A stretch of 64,000 nucleotides of DNA from NCBI GenBank assembly GCA_051453625.1, contig JBOZIK010000001.1, positions 295,121,227 through 295,185,226 on the forward strand. The letters run 5' to 3'. Below, in pieces: positions 1 to 12,480 of the stretch. The notes beneath the pieces were generated by a model that saw only the letters and a list, made by a program, of their open reading frames with translations, had not been told where the DNA came from and did no database searches. Positions within the stretch are counted from its first letter, which is position 1, and each line of letters starts with the position of its first letter. The translations under genes were made by a program, and so were the position numbers. The DNA is from Welwitschia mirabilis. Its lineage: Eukaryota; Gnetophyta; Gnetopsida; Welwitschiales.

Positions 1-1023
1 CTGCCTTAATGTGCTACCTTACTTATGATGCAACAACCTTATCATATAACAGTAGTAAGAAGGGCTCATAATATATGTATCCTAAGAGTGGAGGTTCCTA
101 TCCCCAGTATGAAATCCTAGATAAACTAAGACCAAGGTTTTTGAGATTTTCTTACCCTTATGGAGTCATGATTCTAAGTCAATTTGTGTGGATCCTGGGC
201 TAGAGGACTCTTAGTATAGATGGAGATTCACTCATAGTGATGCATTCCTTGGATCCAAGTTTGCTAAAGAAGTATCTTGTGGGTTTGCAAGTTTTATTGG
301 GCCCTATGCTTATGAGTTTTATTGGGCCCTTTCTACTTTAATAAAAGGAAAAATATTAGTGTGCACATATATCTTAAGTCCCTAGAGTTATGTTAAGTAT
401 AATAGAATATGTTGCAAATGGTTTCATGTCACTACACCTCCATATACACATGTAGGCTTTTTCAACTAGGATGGTTTACCTATATAATCATGTATAAATG
501 TATTGACAAGTAACAGTCTTAAATAAATAGGTATGTACCTTACTACATAAATCATGGGCTTTACATTACCTCATCCCTAGACTTACATGAATCCAAATAT
601 GTTGAAGACACTTAGTTACTATCAACACATTATCCTTTGTAATAGGTGGATAAGGGATGTAGGGAAATGATGGCTGGTGAAATCTAATACATAGTGGGAG
701 TGCATATGATAATAAAAAATAGAAGTGAGGAAAAAAAGTGGGTGTGTCGATGTGGAAGCATGTTGTGGGCATGTCAAGGTTATCTATTTATTTCTTACTA
801 TGCCTATTCATAACTTTAAGAAATAAAAAATAGGTGCATAACTCTATATAGCCACTTATATGACTACATAGGATGTATGATAATACTAATACACTAATTT
901 GTAGGATATGTATTTGAGTTCTATGTGGATGCACAGTTAATGGAATCAGTCATGTAAAAAGTCCACTCACTTTGCTCACATAAGAAAGAGAGCAGCTGCT
1001 CATAAATAGCAAATATAAACAAG
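1..1023. other. Non-coding TAG/CTA-rich tract, left flank of the Athila-like element
   Basis: No reading frame of convincing length or recognisable domain is visible on either strand. The word texture (many TAG, CTA, CTAG and CATAT words) matches the tracts at 10,930-12,480 and ~24,300-32,000. The simplest reading is that this is the left half of older repeat sequence into which the Athila-like element beginning at 1,024 was inserted. Confidence 0.5.
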
Positions 1024-2563
1024 TGTTACAAGTCTAATTGGTGATATTTAACTTCATGTTTAGAGTATGCTACAAGCATATTTAATAAGTTTATAAGATA
1101 AACAGGAAGAATCTAGAGCTCAACTTAGATGATCACATAAAATGCTATATTTGGAGATAATGAACCCTTTTCAAACATATTTCACACGCCCTAACTTTTC
1201 TAAAGCATCACAGATCTAGTTCAAGATAATGGATGATGATGAAAGGGCTAAATAATGAAGAAAAGATTGTTGTTCATCTCATTATTTGAAAAATAGTTAA
1301 TCAGACAACTAATAGGATTAATAAATAGATAAAACTATGTTTTTGTTAATAGTCATCTACCTTATTATTCAGATGATACTCTAAAGAACAATAGTCATTG
1401 GAGCACCTAAATCACATTTTAAAGATGTAATAAAAAGATGATAAAGTATATCATCAAATTCAACCCCTTTGAAAGAGATAGTAATGTGTTAATTAAATCA
1501 TAAGCCATGATCAAATTTAGGCAAATGTTTGATCTTCATCAATATACTTGCAAAAGATAAAGACAGATTAGTTTTAATAGGGAAAAGATGCCTATGCCAA
1601 GAAGAAAGATAATTATAATAAAAGGAAGCAGAAAATATTAAATATGAGTTATCGTCCACTGGTTGTCTAGATGACATCAAGGATGACTACTAGGATCACA
1701 AGTAATAAAACTCATAAATTAACAATAGATAGTCATCCACCTAGTTGTCTGGATGATAGCCAAGACAACATCAAGAATATGAAATTCAACCATCATCAAG
1801 AAGGAACCTAGAAGACAAGAAGACATTAGAAGAAGAGATCAACCTATCATCCACTTGGTTATCTAAATGACATCTTAGTGGAGGATAGCCATGAAGAATA
1901 CAAAACAAACTCTGTCAATTATGAAATCATTGTTATGATCATCTATGATCTGGTATAACTCTTTAGTGACTCTAATAGTTATCCAAAATCCTATGAATAC
2001 CTTACTTAAGTCCCTTATTCAATATTTTTGATGAGATCAATTGAGCAAGGGATTCATTATAGTTGCAAAGAAGGACATTTCTTAGTGTTCAATTATGTAT
2101 CATTTATTGAGGAGCTTTTGATTTATACATGGATGTATAAGCACTATGATTAATAAAGATCACTTTATTTTTTAAAACATTCTTCTTATAATCTTCACAT
2201 GTTAAGTTAGAATCAAGTTAATTGTATAAGGTTACTTTTAATTTTGGTATAGTATATGAGTCTAACTTGGTTAAAAATAAGTTGATGCACTTGGTTAGGA
2301 TTTGCATTTAGATTGCATCCATCATTGCATATTGTGTTCATTGCATCATTGCATTTTAACTTTAAAGTTAGATTATAAAATCAGTTTATTTTATTTTTGA
2401 TTCAAGTAATCTTCTAACTTCCTCATTAAAATTCCTCTATAAAGTACAACATTTAGGTTAACTCCCATATACTAGTGTGTTTTGTTGAGGTTTATTTATA
2501 TTTATAGGTATCAAATATAAATAATTAATAGAAAATTAATCACATGATTCACACTCTAAAAAA
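1024..2563 (+). repeat. 5' LTR of Athila-like element
   Basis: It begins TGTTACAAGTC and aligns over its whole length with 9,355-10,929. Shared blocks include the stretch after the start (TGTTTAGAGTATG), the AATAAAGATCAC block (AATAAA at 2,152-2,157, a plausible polyadenylation signal) and the terminal segment before ACACTCTAA. It ends just before the primer-binding site. The end has decayed from the expected CA. Scattered substitutions separate the two LTRs, so the insertion is old. Confidence 0.85.
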
Positions 2564-2564
2564 T

Positions 2565-2581
2565 TGGCATCATTGCTGGGG
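2565..2581 (+). promoter_or_regulatory. Primer-binding site, tRNA-Asp type (decayed)
   Basis: TGGCATCATTGCTGGGG lies directly after the 5' LTR. The Athila primer site complementary to the 3' end of tRNA-Asp is TGGCGCCGTTGCCGGGG. Every difference is a C-to-T or G-to-A change, mostly at former CpG positions. This assigns the element to Athila-type gypsy elements and shows the direction of mutation. Confidence 0.85.
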
Positions 2582-3153
2582 AGGAGGTCATGGAAATTTA
2601 GAAGGTTGAATCTCATTACATAGGTAACTAATTTAGTTTCAAGTTGTTTACTTATGTAGTGTGTACATATAATTTTTATTTTATTAGTTTAGCTTGTACT
2701 TTTTTTTTTTTAGCTTAGCTTAAATTTTTAGTTTTCTTGATTTTACTTTTATTTCAATTTTTATGAAATTTTTATTCCCAAGTTAATGTTAGTTTTGTGT
2801 ATAAACTTAAATACTATCACTCAAGACCTACTCTTTGTATCTAATTTGATCTTGAAGAAGACCATCTAAAATTTACATTGATCTCATGCTTTTGATATTA
2901 ATAAATGCTTAGTGAGATTGATAAACTACTTATGCTCTGAGAGATTCTAATTATTATCTTTCTTACCATCCAAATTAATTCTTCTTATTTCATCCTTATC
3001 ATCTATTTTTATGTCTAATAGTAAAAGCACCCTTCAAGAAATCTTTTCTAAAAAAAGAAAAAAAGAAAAACTTGAATTCTGTGGATAATGATAAAATAAA
3101 ATTATGTAAAATATTTGCGAAAAAAAGTGGACGATAAAAAATGATGTTGAAAC

Positions 3154-4300
3154 TATGAATTAGGACCTCCCTTCTTTCAACCTATCTCTTTTTATTCCTC
3201 TTCTTTTTAGCCTTCATGTTGGAATTCTAATGAGTATTTTCTACATTTTAAGACTCCTACCTCATTTAGAAAGGAATTCTATAAATGATTTGGCATATCT
3301 TAACCCCTTTCCATAGAAGAAAATGAAGAAGGAATAGACTTCATATATCCACCATGTTTTCCCAACCAAGATGTCTTATTTCATGATTTAATAGGTATAT
3401 TTCAATAAACAATGTTACAAAATAAATAATCTGAAGGCTCTTTTATAACATAATAGTCTCAAGCCTCTATCACTATGTCTACTACCTCTTACCTTGAGAA
3501 TGAGGAGAAAAACATCAAAATTGCTACACATAGTAATAATTTATATTTTGATAATGATCGTTTAGATAATCCATGTCCAATAGAAGATATCTAATATGAT
3601 GACAATGAGATTTCAACTCACCAATAAAACAACCATGATGAGGATGACTAGTTATTAGATGATGATATTAAGATACTAGATTATATTCTCAATATCCACC
3701 TACTATTAGAAAATCAAGATAAAATAAATAAATCACTTTATACAAAATCTTAAAATTTTTAAAGTTATGAAGATAATGATCACATTTCTCTTTGGGAGTC
3801 TTTTAAAGAATCTCATTACTTGAAGATTGAGGATATGCAAAAAGCTGATGATGCAAATAGTAAAGAAAAGGAGGATAAGAAAGAAGTTACAAGGATTCAA
3901 CAATACCAAATAGAGGATAGACTTCTTACATTACATGAAGAAATTAAACTTGAAGAGTATAATCCTATTCAAAATGTTTCTCCATGTATTCCATTCATGT
4001 TTTCAATGAAAATCCAAATACCATCCTTTCTTGTATCCCATATCCCACATTACCTCTTACTTTTGAAAAACATAATTTAGGATTTCCTGGAGTTTTAAAT
4101 TAGGGAAATCCTTACCTTCTTGATGAAAATCCATGTCATGAGTTAAATGTTAGGAAGATTCTTAGTCTTACTAAACATATCCTAATTAATTATTCTAAGA
4201 TGTCTTCAAAAATTTCTTAGATTCATTCTTTGAGTAGTGTGCTTAATAAATCATGAAATAGTAATCATGCTTTACATCAATTGAAAAAGATATTTTTTTC
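3154..4300 (+). pseudogene. Decayed acidic/proline-containing ORF in gag position of Athila-like element
   Basis: One frame can be followed from about 3,154 through an in-frame ATG at 3,475 to 4,080. It is interrupted only by scattered stops, mainly TAA and TAG, that could each derive from a glutamine codon. The N-terminal part is rich in Pro, Ser and Phe. The middle is very acidic (Asp/Glu/Asn runs around 3,490-3,720) and a charged Lys/Glu segment follows at 3,820-3,960. Near 4,000 a frameshift moves the likely reading frame, which continues to about 4,300. I do not recognise a domain. The position directly after LTR and primer site suggests the gag region of an Athila-type element. No zinc knuckle or protease motif was seen. 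The protein cannot be made as the sequence stands. Confidence 0.55.
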
Positions 4301-6850
4301 AATGAAATTTCTTAAGTCTTCATCTCTTATTTATCTTGTAAAAATTGTGTTATTAAAGTGTTATCCATTTATTTTCTTTTCCACCAATTGATTTTACTTA
4401 AAAATGATCATATACATTCCATGTTCTATCAATTGGTTTCTATTTGGTTTGATCCTTATTTTTCTAAAAAAGTACAATCCAATAACTATTTTGAAATATG
4501 TATCTTTTTTGTAATAGGGATAAATGCAAAGTAAAGAACTATATTCTACTTGCAATAATTGATTTATTGGAGCATCTTTTTATGAAGAGATATCCACCAC
4601 TTACCATTTTCTAAATGTAATTTTTTATATAGTTTCTCTTTTTCAATATTTATTAACTTGATTTTACTTTAGTTTTGAAACATGTAGTATGTTTAAGCAT
4701 TTTATGTTTGTACAAGTTATGGATGAACAATTGAATTTCAGCTAATTAAATGACATTCAAATGCCTATGAACTCTTTTTCAAAGAGAGAAAAATGAACTT
4801 AATTAAATTGCTCATGTTGTATGCTTTATTTCTTCATCAACTTCATTTTGTAAGGCTATAAGTTATTAGTACTTTAATAAGAAGTTTTTCTTCATGTTTG
4901 TGGACAAAAATAGAAAAATAAAAAGAGAAATAATTTTTAAAAGAAAATTTAATTTATATTATAAAAGAATTTTTTGATAATCACTCCTAATCTATCTCAA
5001 GGATTACTATAGCAGGGGCAAAGTTGCTTAATGGATAAAGTTGCTTAATAACCTATGTTTTATCTAATGGACCCTATCACTTGTGATAAAAACAAAGTCA
5101 ATGATTTACAAATAAGCACTCTATAATGAGAGGCATTCAAGATAAAAGGAGTTACAACTTAAAGTGTGTTGTGATTATCACATTATTAAGTTTTATTCAT
5201 TTATTGCCATTTTCTTAAGTTGATGTTTGAGACTATAGCTATGATATTTCAATTTTAATTAGTATATTATCATTTTTATCCATGCTATTCAAATAAAACT
5301 CTAATGTTTTAATAATCTAAAAATCATGAATATTTAATTGGTAATTAGAGACTTTTTCTAAGTGATTAACTTCAAGTAGAATATGGTCTAATGCAGTGTG
5401 TTTATTTCTATTCATTAACTAGATACTTCCAAAGTTATTAACCATACTTTTTTTATTTAGCATAGGACCATAGCCTTAGAAAAATAAAATTGATATCTCG
5501 AAAAAGATTTAAATTTATTTTTCTTTCAAATAAAGTCTTGGATTTTGATAGGGTCTAAATAGTTTAATGTATGTTTTCCTAATGCTTTAGCTTGCTTTAA
5601 TTTATTTTATTTTTCTTTCTTATTTTCTATTAATGTGTTTTTTATCCTTGACTTTTAATTTTTATTTGTGATTCCTTAAAAATTTTAGCTAGTTCCTTCT
5701 AATCACTAGGTATTATCCACATAGTCATCTAGATGATAATGTGAATGACATTCCCTATTCATTATTAGCTCTCGAAATGTGTTTCTTCCATACTTGCCCA
5801 TTTCCTATTTTCAAAAAGACTATTACCAATTGTTGTCTACCTTGTCATCCCAAAGACAATACTAAGAATGACAGCCTTTTCCCTTTATTAGACATCATCC
5901 TTCTCAATCTCCTACAACTCAACTTCCTCCATATCAAATTGACTAAGCCATAATCAATGTTACACAAAAATCTTAAAAATAATGCCATCCATATGCAAAC
6001 TTTACATAAAAAGAAATCTTCAAAAGAATGTTTTTCTTAGTGTCATCCATATGATAAGATAGACGACATCATCTTTCTCTGAGAGTCATTCTAGTGTTGT
6101 TGTCTAGATGACACAGTGGATGATAGCTAAATTAGTGTGGCTTTAAACCCTTGTTTCATCCAATTTACTTCATTTTTCACCATTTTCCTCTAATCTTAAG
6201 CTAGAAGAATTATTTCTTTGCATTCTTCATCTTCCAAAGAGCTTTATTTCATTAGATCTACCCTCTAAATGTTAGATTCAAGTAAATTTTCCAAAAATGA
6301 GGTGTGTTTTCTTCCTCCTATTTATTTTTACCTATTTCACTTATTTCTTAGTCTTTTTAAACTTCATTTTCATGTATAATAATTAATTTTTTCACATCCA
6401 TTATTTTGGTCTAAATGGATTTGAATTTCATCACATATTTTGTGAGGTATGTGAATTCATGCACTTTATGAGTAAAACTATATTTTATTTTTCACATTCA
6501 AATTTCTCTCATGTCATGTGATGAACTATAGTCATGTTTATAGTCGAAATGATTAGCATGACAAGCTCTATAATTCTATCAAATCAAATTTTTAATATAT
6601 ACCATTCTCTTTCAAATTACTACATACTACTATTATTATAAAATTTTACAAAATTCATTCATTTCTCCATCTCTCTCTCTCTCTCTCTCACTCACAATAT
6701 AATCTAGGATGAATTATAATACATGAGGGATAAAGGGATAAAATTAGTCTGTGAGATTTTATGCTAAATTTTTTTAATGAGACATCGAAAAATTCTAATA
6801 TGTACTACATAATAGATTTGGAATCTCAATTTTGTACATGATATATATTA
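4301..6850. other. T-rich internal spacer of Athila-like element
   Basis: AT-rich and strongly T-biased on the plus strand, with no convincing coding frame. It contains a perfect 12-base palindrome TCATCTAGATGA at 5,725-5,736, a near-palindrome at 6,101-6,113, and a short (CT)n microsatellite at about 6,669-6,689. Long T-rich spacers before the downstream ORF are usual in Athila elements. Confidence 0.5.
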
Positions 6851-6989
6851 TAGGTATTTTTAGTATACCATGTATTAGAGCTTAATCCAGATAAGCTAAG
6901 ATAGAGCAAAATCATCTTCCCAAATCACCTAGGACTTGCCATAGCTCTATAGTTAAGAAAGATAAGTCAATTCATCCCCCTCTCCTTAT

Positions 6990-7935
6990 TCTACTAGATC
7001 ACAGTATATTTAGATAGCATCGATCAAGGTAGAGAGGAACTTCGAGGATTTCATAAGGCAATTAGATACTCAAGTAGATGATAGACTAATAAAGTTATAG
7101 TTGAGATGAATTTTAGATGCATGAGATACTTACTTCAATTTAGAAATTTGTCAATTTTATCACTACATGCATTTAGAGGTATGAACAGATGTAGATGGTC
7201 ACATGATAGACATGATCATCACTATAATAAATGGCCATGAGGTATTGATTCTGCTAGGACATATTATTATGATTATAGAACTTGGTGAATTAGGCAGTGT
7301 ACATATACATTTAATAAGTGGTGAAAAGGATAGATGTGCTTATAGGGTGATGTTGGACATTTCACCATATGTAGCAAGAGATAAGAGAGGATTATTTATC
7401 ATACATATTTCTTTGGCCTACACAGTTCTGCATAGAGAACTGGTTCATAACATAATCCCTCCTTCCCTAACAATTACTGCATGGTGGTACATCTACACAT
7501 GCTAGCAATATTTTATCAAGAAAAGTAGATGGACTTAGTTGCTTCATAAGGAAGAGGTTACAAGCCATGTTAGAGACATGACATATCTAGTTAATTAGTT
7601 TACTACGCTTTCTTACAATCATATTTAGATTTTTTGATATTCTAGAGCTAGTGGACGAGTAGCATATGTGCCATTTACAAACTTTTACCCACTACATGCA
7701 CAACATGGGCATACAGATTCTAGAGGATCTTGAGTAATAGCATTAGCAAACCCTTAGACCTACCCTAGGATTGGTCATAATAGATCAGATATAGGATCTG
7801 CTTATAGTTAAAGAGATATATGAGACAATGAATTAGGACTTTATTGATATCAGATAGAGGATGATTTCCATGGAGCATTAAATGGCTTATATGAGAGAAT
7901 AGATGTTAGCTCTAGGGAGTCATGTTAGGTAGGTT
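6990..7935 (+). pseudogene. Decayed plant-retroelement ORF (env-position, PF20167-like) with helical C-terminus
   Basis: This is a broken reading frame in the 3' half of the Athila-like element. A 100-codon open stretch at 7,203-7,505 includes the segment LAYTVLHRELVHNIIPPS. It resembles the conserved helix (leucine/histidine-rich, ending in a Pro-x-Ser turn) of the plant-specific 'putative plant transposon protein' family (PF20167-like) found downstream of pol in plant retroelements. After a frameshift, 7,831-7,932 encodes Met/Glu/Arg-rich heptads (for example RMISMEH and MAYMRE). These are broken by stops at 7,834, 7,855, 7,879, 7,900 and 7,930. All are TAG or TAA where Gln would fit the coiled-coil pattern. 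The function of the family is unknown. The assignment rests on pattern resemblance only. Confidence 0.45.
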
Positions 7936-8130
7936 AAACAAGGCACCACTATAAGTATTCTAGAGATAGTATGGGTTTAGGGCAATGAGGTTACACGTTT
8001 AATACAGATGCTTGTGAGTGTCAGAACGCCCTCCATCTTCACTACTTTAAGTGTAAGAGCAGATTTCATCATATTCCATTAATGAAAAGGATGTATGTAT
8101 ATATATATATATATATAAAAGGATGTATGT

Positions 8131-9008
8131 NNNNNNNNNNNNNNNNNNNNNNNNNNNNNNNNNNNNNNNNNNNNNNNNNNNNNNNNNNNNNNNNNNNNNN
8201 NNNNNNNNNNNNNNNNNNNNNNNNNNNNNNNNNNNNNNNNNNNNNNNNNNNNNNNNNNNNNNNNNNNNNNNNNNNNNNNNNNNNNNNNNNNNNNNNNNNN
8301 NNNNNNNNNNNNNNNNNNNNNNNNNNNNNNNNNNNNNNNNNNNNNNNNNNNNNNNNNNNNNNNNNNNNNNNNNNNNNNNNNNNNNNNNNNNNNNNNNNNN
8401 NNNNNNNNNNNNNNNNNNNNNNNNNNNNNNNNNNNNNNNNNNNNNNNNNNNNNNNNNNNNNNNNNNNNNNNNNNNNNNNNNNNNNNNNNNNNNNNNNNNN
8501 NNNNNNNNNNNNNNNNNNNNNNNNNNNNNNNNNNNNNNNNNNNNNNNNNNNNNNNNNNNNNNNNNNNNNNNNNNNNNNNNNNNNNNNNNNNNNNNNNNNN
8601 NNNNNNNNNNNNNNNNNNNNNNNNNNNNNNNNNNNNNNNNNNNNNNNNNNNNNNNNNNNNNNNNNNNNNNNNNNNNNNNNNNNNNNNNNNNNNNNNNNNN
8701 NNNNNNNNNNNNNNNNNNNNNNNNNNNNNNNNNNNNNNNNNNNNNNNNNNNNNNNNNNNNNNNNNNNNNNNNNNNNNNNNNNNNNNNNNNNNNNNNNNNN
8801 NNNNNNNNNNNNNNNNNNNNNNNNNNNNNNNNNNNNNNNNNNNNNNNNNNNNNNNNNNNNNNNNNNNNNNNNNNNNNNNNNNNNNNNNNNNNNNNNNNNN
8901 NNNNNNNNNNNNNNNNNNNNNNNNNNNNNNNNNNNNNNNNNNNNNNNNNNNNNNNNNNNNNNNNNNNNNNNNNNNNNNNNNNNNNNNNNNNNNNNNNNNN
9001 NNNNNNNN
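8131..9008. other. Assembly gap (878 N) beside a (TA)n microsatellite
   Basis: Unknown bases. The left edge is a short (TA)n run (about 8,097-8,117) flanked by two copies of AAAGGATGTATGT, a likely cause of the assembly break. Apparent long frames through the gap are meaningless. Confidence 0.95.
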
Positions 9009-9138
9009 TAGCAAACATTTAAGTGAAGGGATAATATAATTTTTACATCAGATTATGTATTTTAGATAGATAACAATTAATTTTCAAGAAAACAATATAA
9101 AGAAGTTATGAAAAATAGTTTTTGCAACTATTGTCCCC

Positions 9139-9158
9139 TATGTCGTCTAGACGACATA
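9139..9158. repeat. 20-base perfect palindrome with GTCTAGAC core
   Basis: The palindrome is centred on CTAG, with the inner bases GTCGTCTAGACGAC still carrying CpG. It lies in the 3' internal region about 200 bases before the 3' LTR. Weaker, CpG-decayed versions recur through the same element (see findings). Confidence 0.8.
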
Positions 9159-9354
9159 CTAGATGACACATCATTTCTTTTAATTTTTACAAGAAAATAT
9201 TATATTAATCCCATAATGAGTAGGAACCTATATGATAAAACTTCTAAATTTCATGTATGCATTTAAATAATTAATTATCCTCATCAATTTGATTTGTAAC
9301 CTATAATTATTTGCTTTCTTTATCACAGACTAAGTAATGTTTATTAGAGGGCTA

Positions 9355-10929
9355 TGTTGCGAGTCTAAATGGCAGTATTTAATATCATGTTTAGAGTATG
9401 TTTTAGGCATATTTAACAAGTTTCCAAGCCAAATAGGAAGAATCTAAAGCTTAATCAAGACGATCACATAAGATGCTAAATTCAGAGATAATAAACCCTT
9501 TTTGGACATATTTCACACTGCCTAACTTTTCCAAAGCATCATAAATCTAACCCAGAATAATGGATATGATTAGAAGGCTAGAGAATAAAGAAAAAACTAT
9601 CATTCACCTTGTCATCTAGATGATAGTTAACTAAATAACTAAGAGAACAAATAAATAGAGAAAACATGTTTTTGTTGATAGTCATCTGAAATGTCATCCT
9701 GATGACATTCTAAAGGATGATGGCCATTGAAGCATCTAAATCACATTTTGAAAATGTAATAAAAAGATGATAAAATATACCATTAAATTTAAATCCTTTG
9801 AAAAAGATAGAAATATGTTAATTAAGTCAAAATTCATGATCAAATTTAGGTGAATCTCTGATCTTCATTAGCACACTTGCAAAAGGTAAATAAAGACTAG
9901 TTTTAGTAGGAAAAATATGCTTATGCTAATAAGAAAGCCAATTATAATTAAAAAAAAGTATAAAATATTAAAAATAATCTATCATCCATCCTCCTTTTTG
10001 GACAAAATCAAGAATAACTAGCAAGATCACAAGTAACAGAACCTATAAATCAATAGTTGATAGTTGTCCACCTAATCATTCAGATGGTATCCATAATGAT
10101 ATTAAGAATATAAAATTCAACCATCACTAAGACGGCATGTGAAATACAAGAAATATTAGAAGAAAAGATTAACTTGTTGTTTACCTAGTTGTCTGAACAA
10201 CACCTTAGTGGATGGCAACCATGAAGAATACAAAATGAACTCCATTAGTTATGAAATCATTATTATGATTACCTTTGGTTTGTTACCATTCTTTAGCAAC
10301 CCTAATAGTCATCCCAAATCTTGTAAATACCCACCTTAAGTTTCTTATTTAATATCTTTGATGCATCAATTGGTCTTATGATGATTTGAATATCTATTGA
10401 GCAATGGATGTATCCTAGTTGCATAGAAGGGTGTTTCTTAGTATTGGGCTTTGTCTCCTTTATTGAAAAGCTTTTTTCTTTATACATGATGTAGGAATAC
10501 TATGATTAATAAAGATCACATTGCTTATTTTAAATTATCTTATGATCTTCATATTTTATGTTAAAATCAAATTAATTGTATGAGTTTAATTTTGCTTTTT
10601 TATATAGCGTATGAGGGTCAACTTGGATGACAACAACTTGATGCACTTGGTTAGGATTTGCATTTAGGTTGCATCCATCATTAATCTTATATGAATTACA
10701 TTATTGTATTTGAATTCTAAATTTATATTATAAAATCAATTTACTTTTATTTTTTATTCAATCAATATTCTAACTTCCTCTTTAGAATTCCTCTATAGAG
10801 TATGACATTTGGGTTAACTCCCATAAACTAGTATGCTTTGTGTGAGTTTCATTTAGATTTATAGGAATCAAGAATAAACAAATTATTATAAGAAAATACA
10901 AAATTAATCACATGATTTTTACTCTAACA
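9355..10929 (+). repeat. 3' LTR of Athila-like element
   Basis: It starts TGTTGCGAGTC after a short purine-rich stretch (TTAGAGGG, about 9,344-9,351) that may be the remnant polypurine tract. It ends ACTCTAACA and is colinear with 1,024-2,563, including AATAAA at 10,508-10,513. It also carries a perfect TCATCTAGATGA palindrome at 9,612-9,623, where the 5' LTR copy has decayed. Confidence 0.85.
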
Positions 10930-12480
10930 CAAAGCCAATATATATAGAACTACTACGTAACATGCAGTCAAGCTAGTGATTTCTTATAGATAGTATGAAG
11001 GTTGATCAATCCCATGCACACACTATCAGGAAAATAGAGTTATGACTATCACATCTCAATACTAATAACATGGTGAAGATTACCTATTCAAAATAATCAC
11101 TAACAGTAGGGAAGAAAAAAGTGTTATTATATAATACTAGTACTAAGGGGTTGCATAGCAAAAGAACTAATTGCATTAGGGGTTTAATGTAGGCCTAGCC
11201 TTACTTGCTTTGTTCACATATATCAAGTCCACCTAGGGTTATAGCGTGGGTTGCTCACTTGACTGCAGAACTACTTCTAATGCATGCATTGAATCCCCTT
11301 CTCGTATAAGTATATAAAACTAAATTAACAACATAATTCATAGAAAGGCAGACCACTTACTTTAGTTCACTCACTTATAGCCATATTGAGTTAGGGGAAC
11401 ACTATAGTATAGGTGGTTGTATCTAGTTCTTCCAATGTAATGCAAGATGCAAATTTCACTACATTTACTACATGGTCTAAGGCTTAAAAGTGCATACACT
11501 AGCTCCTTGTTCACTATGTGTGTAGGAGGTATTGACAATTTTAGTGTTAGTAGTTCATTAGCAACAAACCCAGTACATATAGTATCTATAGCACATATTG
11601 TAATATTATGATATTGGCCAATACTATAAAAATGACATGTAAGTGAGGATTATGTAATTCTGACAACTAGCTACATAAGTGTTTCTGTCTTTAGGCTATA
11701 GAACACAAATAATTACAAAACTATATTGTGGATGCTTACTATCTCCCTTAGCTACATCATTAGAATGGCTATACAAACCATCCATTTCCTAAACTACATG
11801 CTATGAAGTAGTTAGTAGAGTAGGTAGCTCCATCACACCATAGGATTAGTCACACATATATCATTCACTTAGATACAACATGCATAAGGGAACTGGACTA
11901 TCTTGTATAAAAGATTCCACATCCAAAAGTTATAATCCTTGTATGCTGGTCCCATGACTTTAGAACTATACATAAAACTAATACTGATAAATATACATTT
12001 TATGCTTATCCAAATCAAATGTAAATTACTTTAACAAAGGTGCACTGTCAATATGGAATTTGCATTATGTATATGGGGAGGACCTATAAATAACATTGTG
12101 ATAGTTATGGATGTCAAAGTGTACTATTAAATTCATTGGGGGTCATAGTCCATTATGTTTAGGAGCTCACTATATGTGTATGTACTAGGATCTAAGGGGA
12201 TCTAAAAGCCATTATAGGCATAACATGTATCAAGAATTAGTAGTCGAGTGCCACATAGTGGTTCCTCTTACTACATGATGAAGGGTATCTACTCTTACTT
12301 AGGGTAGTTGTAATGTGATCTCTATCAAATAATCATTCCTCTGCAGTCGCTCCTAGCATAATGGGACTTTGTCATGTAGAGGCAACAGCTACCTCAAACC
12401 ATGTTAATGTGTCACATGTTACCATTGACATTCTTACACCTGTAACTTATTATCATAACCCAAGCTTAGGTTGGATTTAA
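10930..12480. other. Non-coding TAG/CTA-rich tract, right flank of Athila-like element
   Basis: The texture is the same as 1-1,023 and 24,300-32,000: very frequent TAG, CTA and CTAG words and no long frame. It is best read as the older repeat interrupted by the Athila-like element. Confidence 0.5.

Larger units (their letters stand above)
1024..10929 (+). mobile_element. Athila-type Ty3/gypsy retrotransposon relic, apparently lacking pol
   Basis: Two related ~1.55 kb direct repeats (1,024-2,563 and 9,355-10,929) bracket an internal region that starts with a decayed tRNA-Asp primer-binding site, a feature typical of the Athila lineage. Inside are a decayed acidic ORF in the gag position (about 3,154-4,300), a T-rich spacer (4,300-6,850) and a second decayed ORF with a helical C-terminus (about 6,990-7,935). 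I could not find protease, RT, RNase H or integrase motifs in the readable internal sequence. The 878-base gap (8,131-9,008) is too small to hold a full pol. The element is therefore probably a non-autonomous or internally deleted derivative. Target-site duplication is unclear: ACAAG on the left against ACAAA or CAAAG on the right. Confidence 0.8.

Noticed and set aside
8047-9022. Several open frames of about 300 codons across the 8,131-9,008 gap
   Set aside because: They consist almost entirely of unknown bases; the few real residues at the ends come from a (TA)n repeat.
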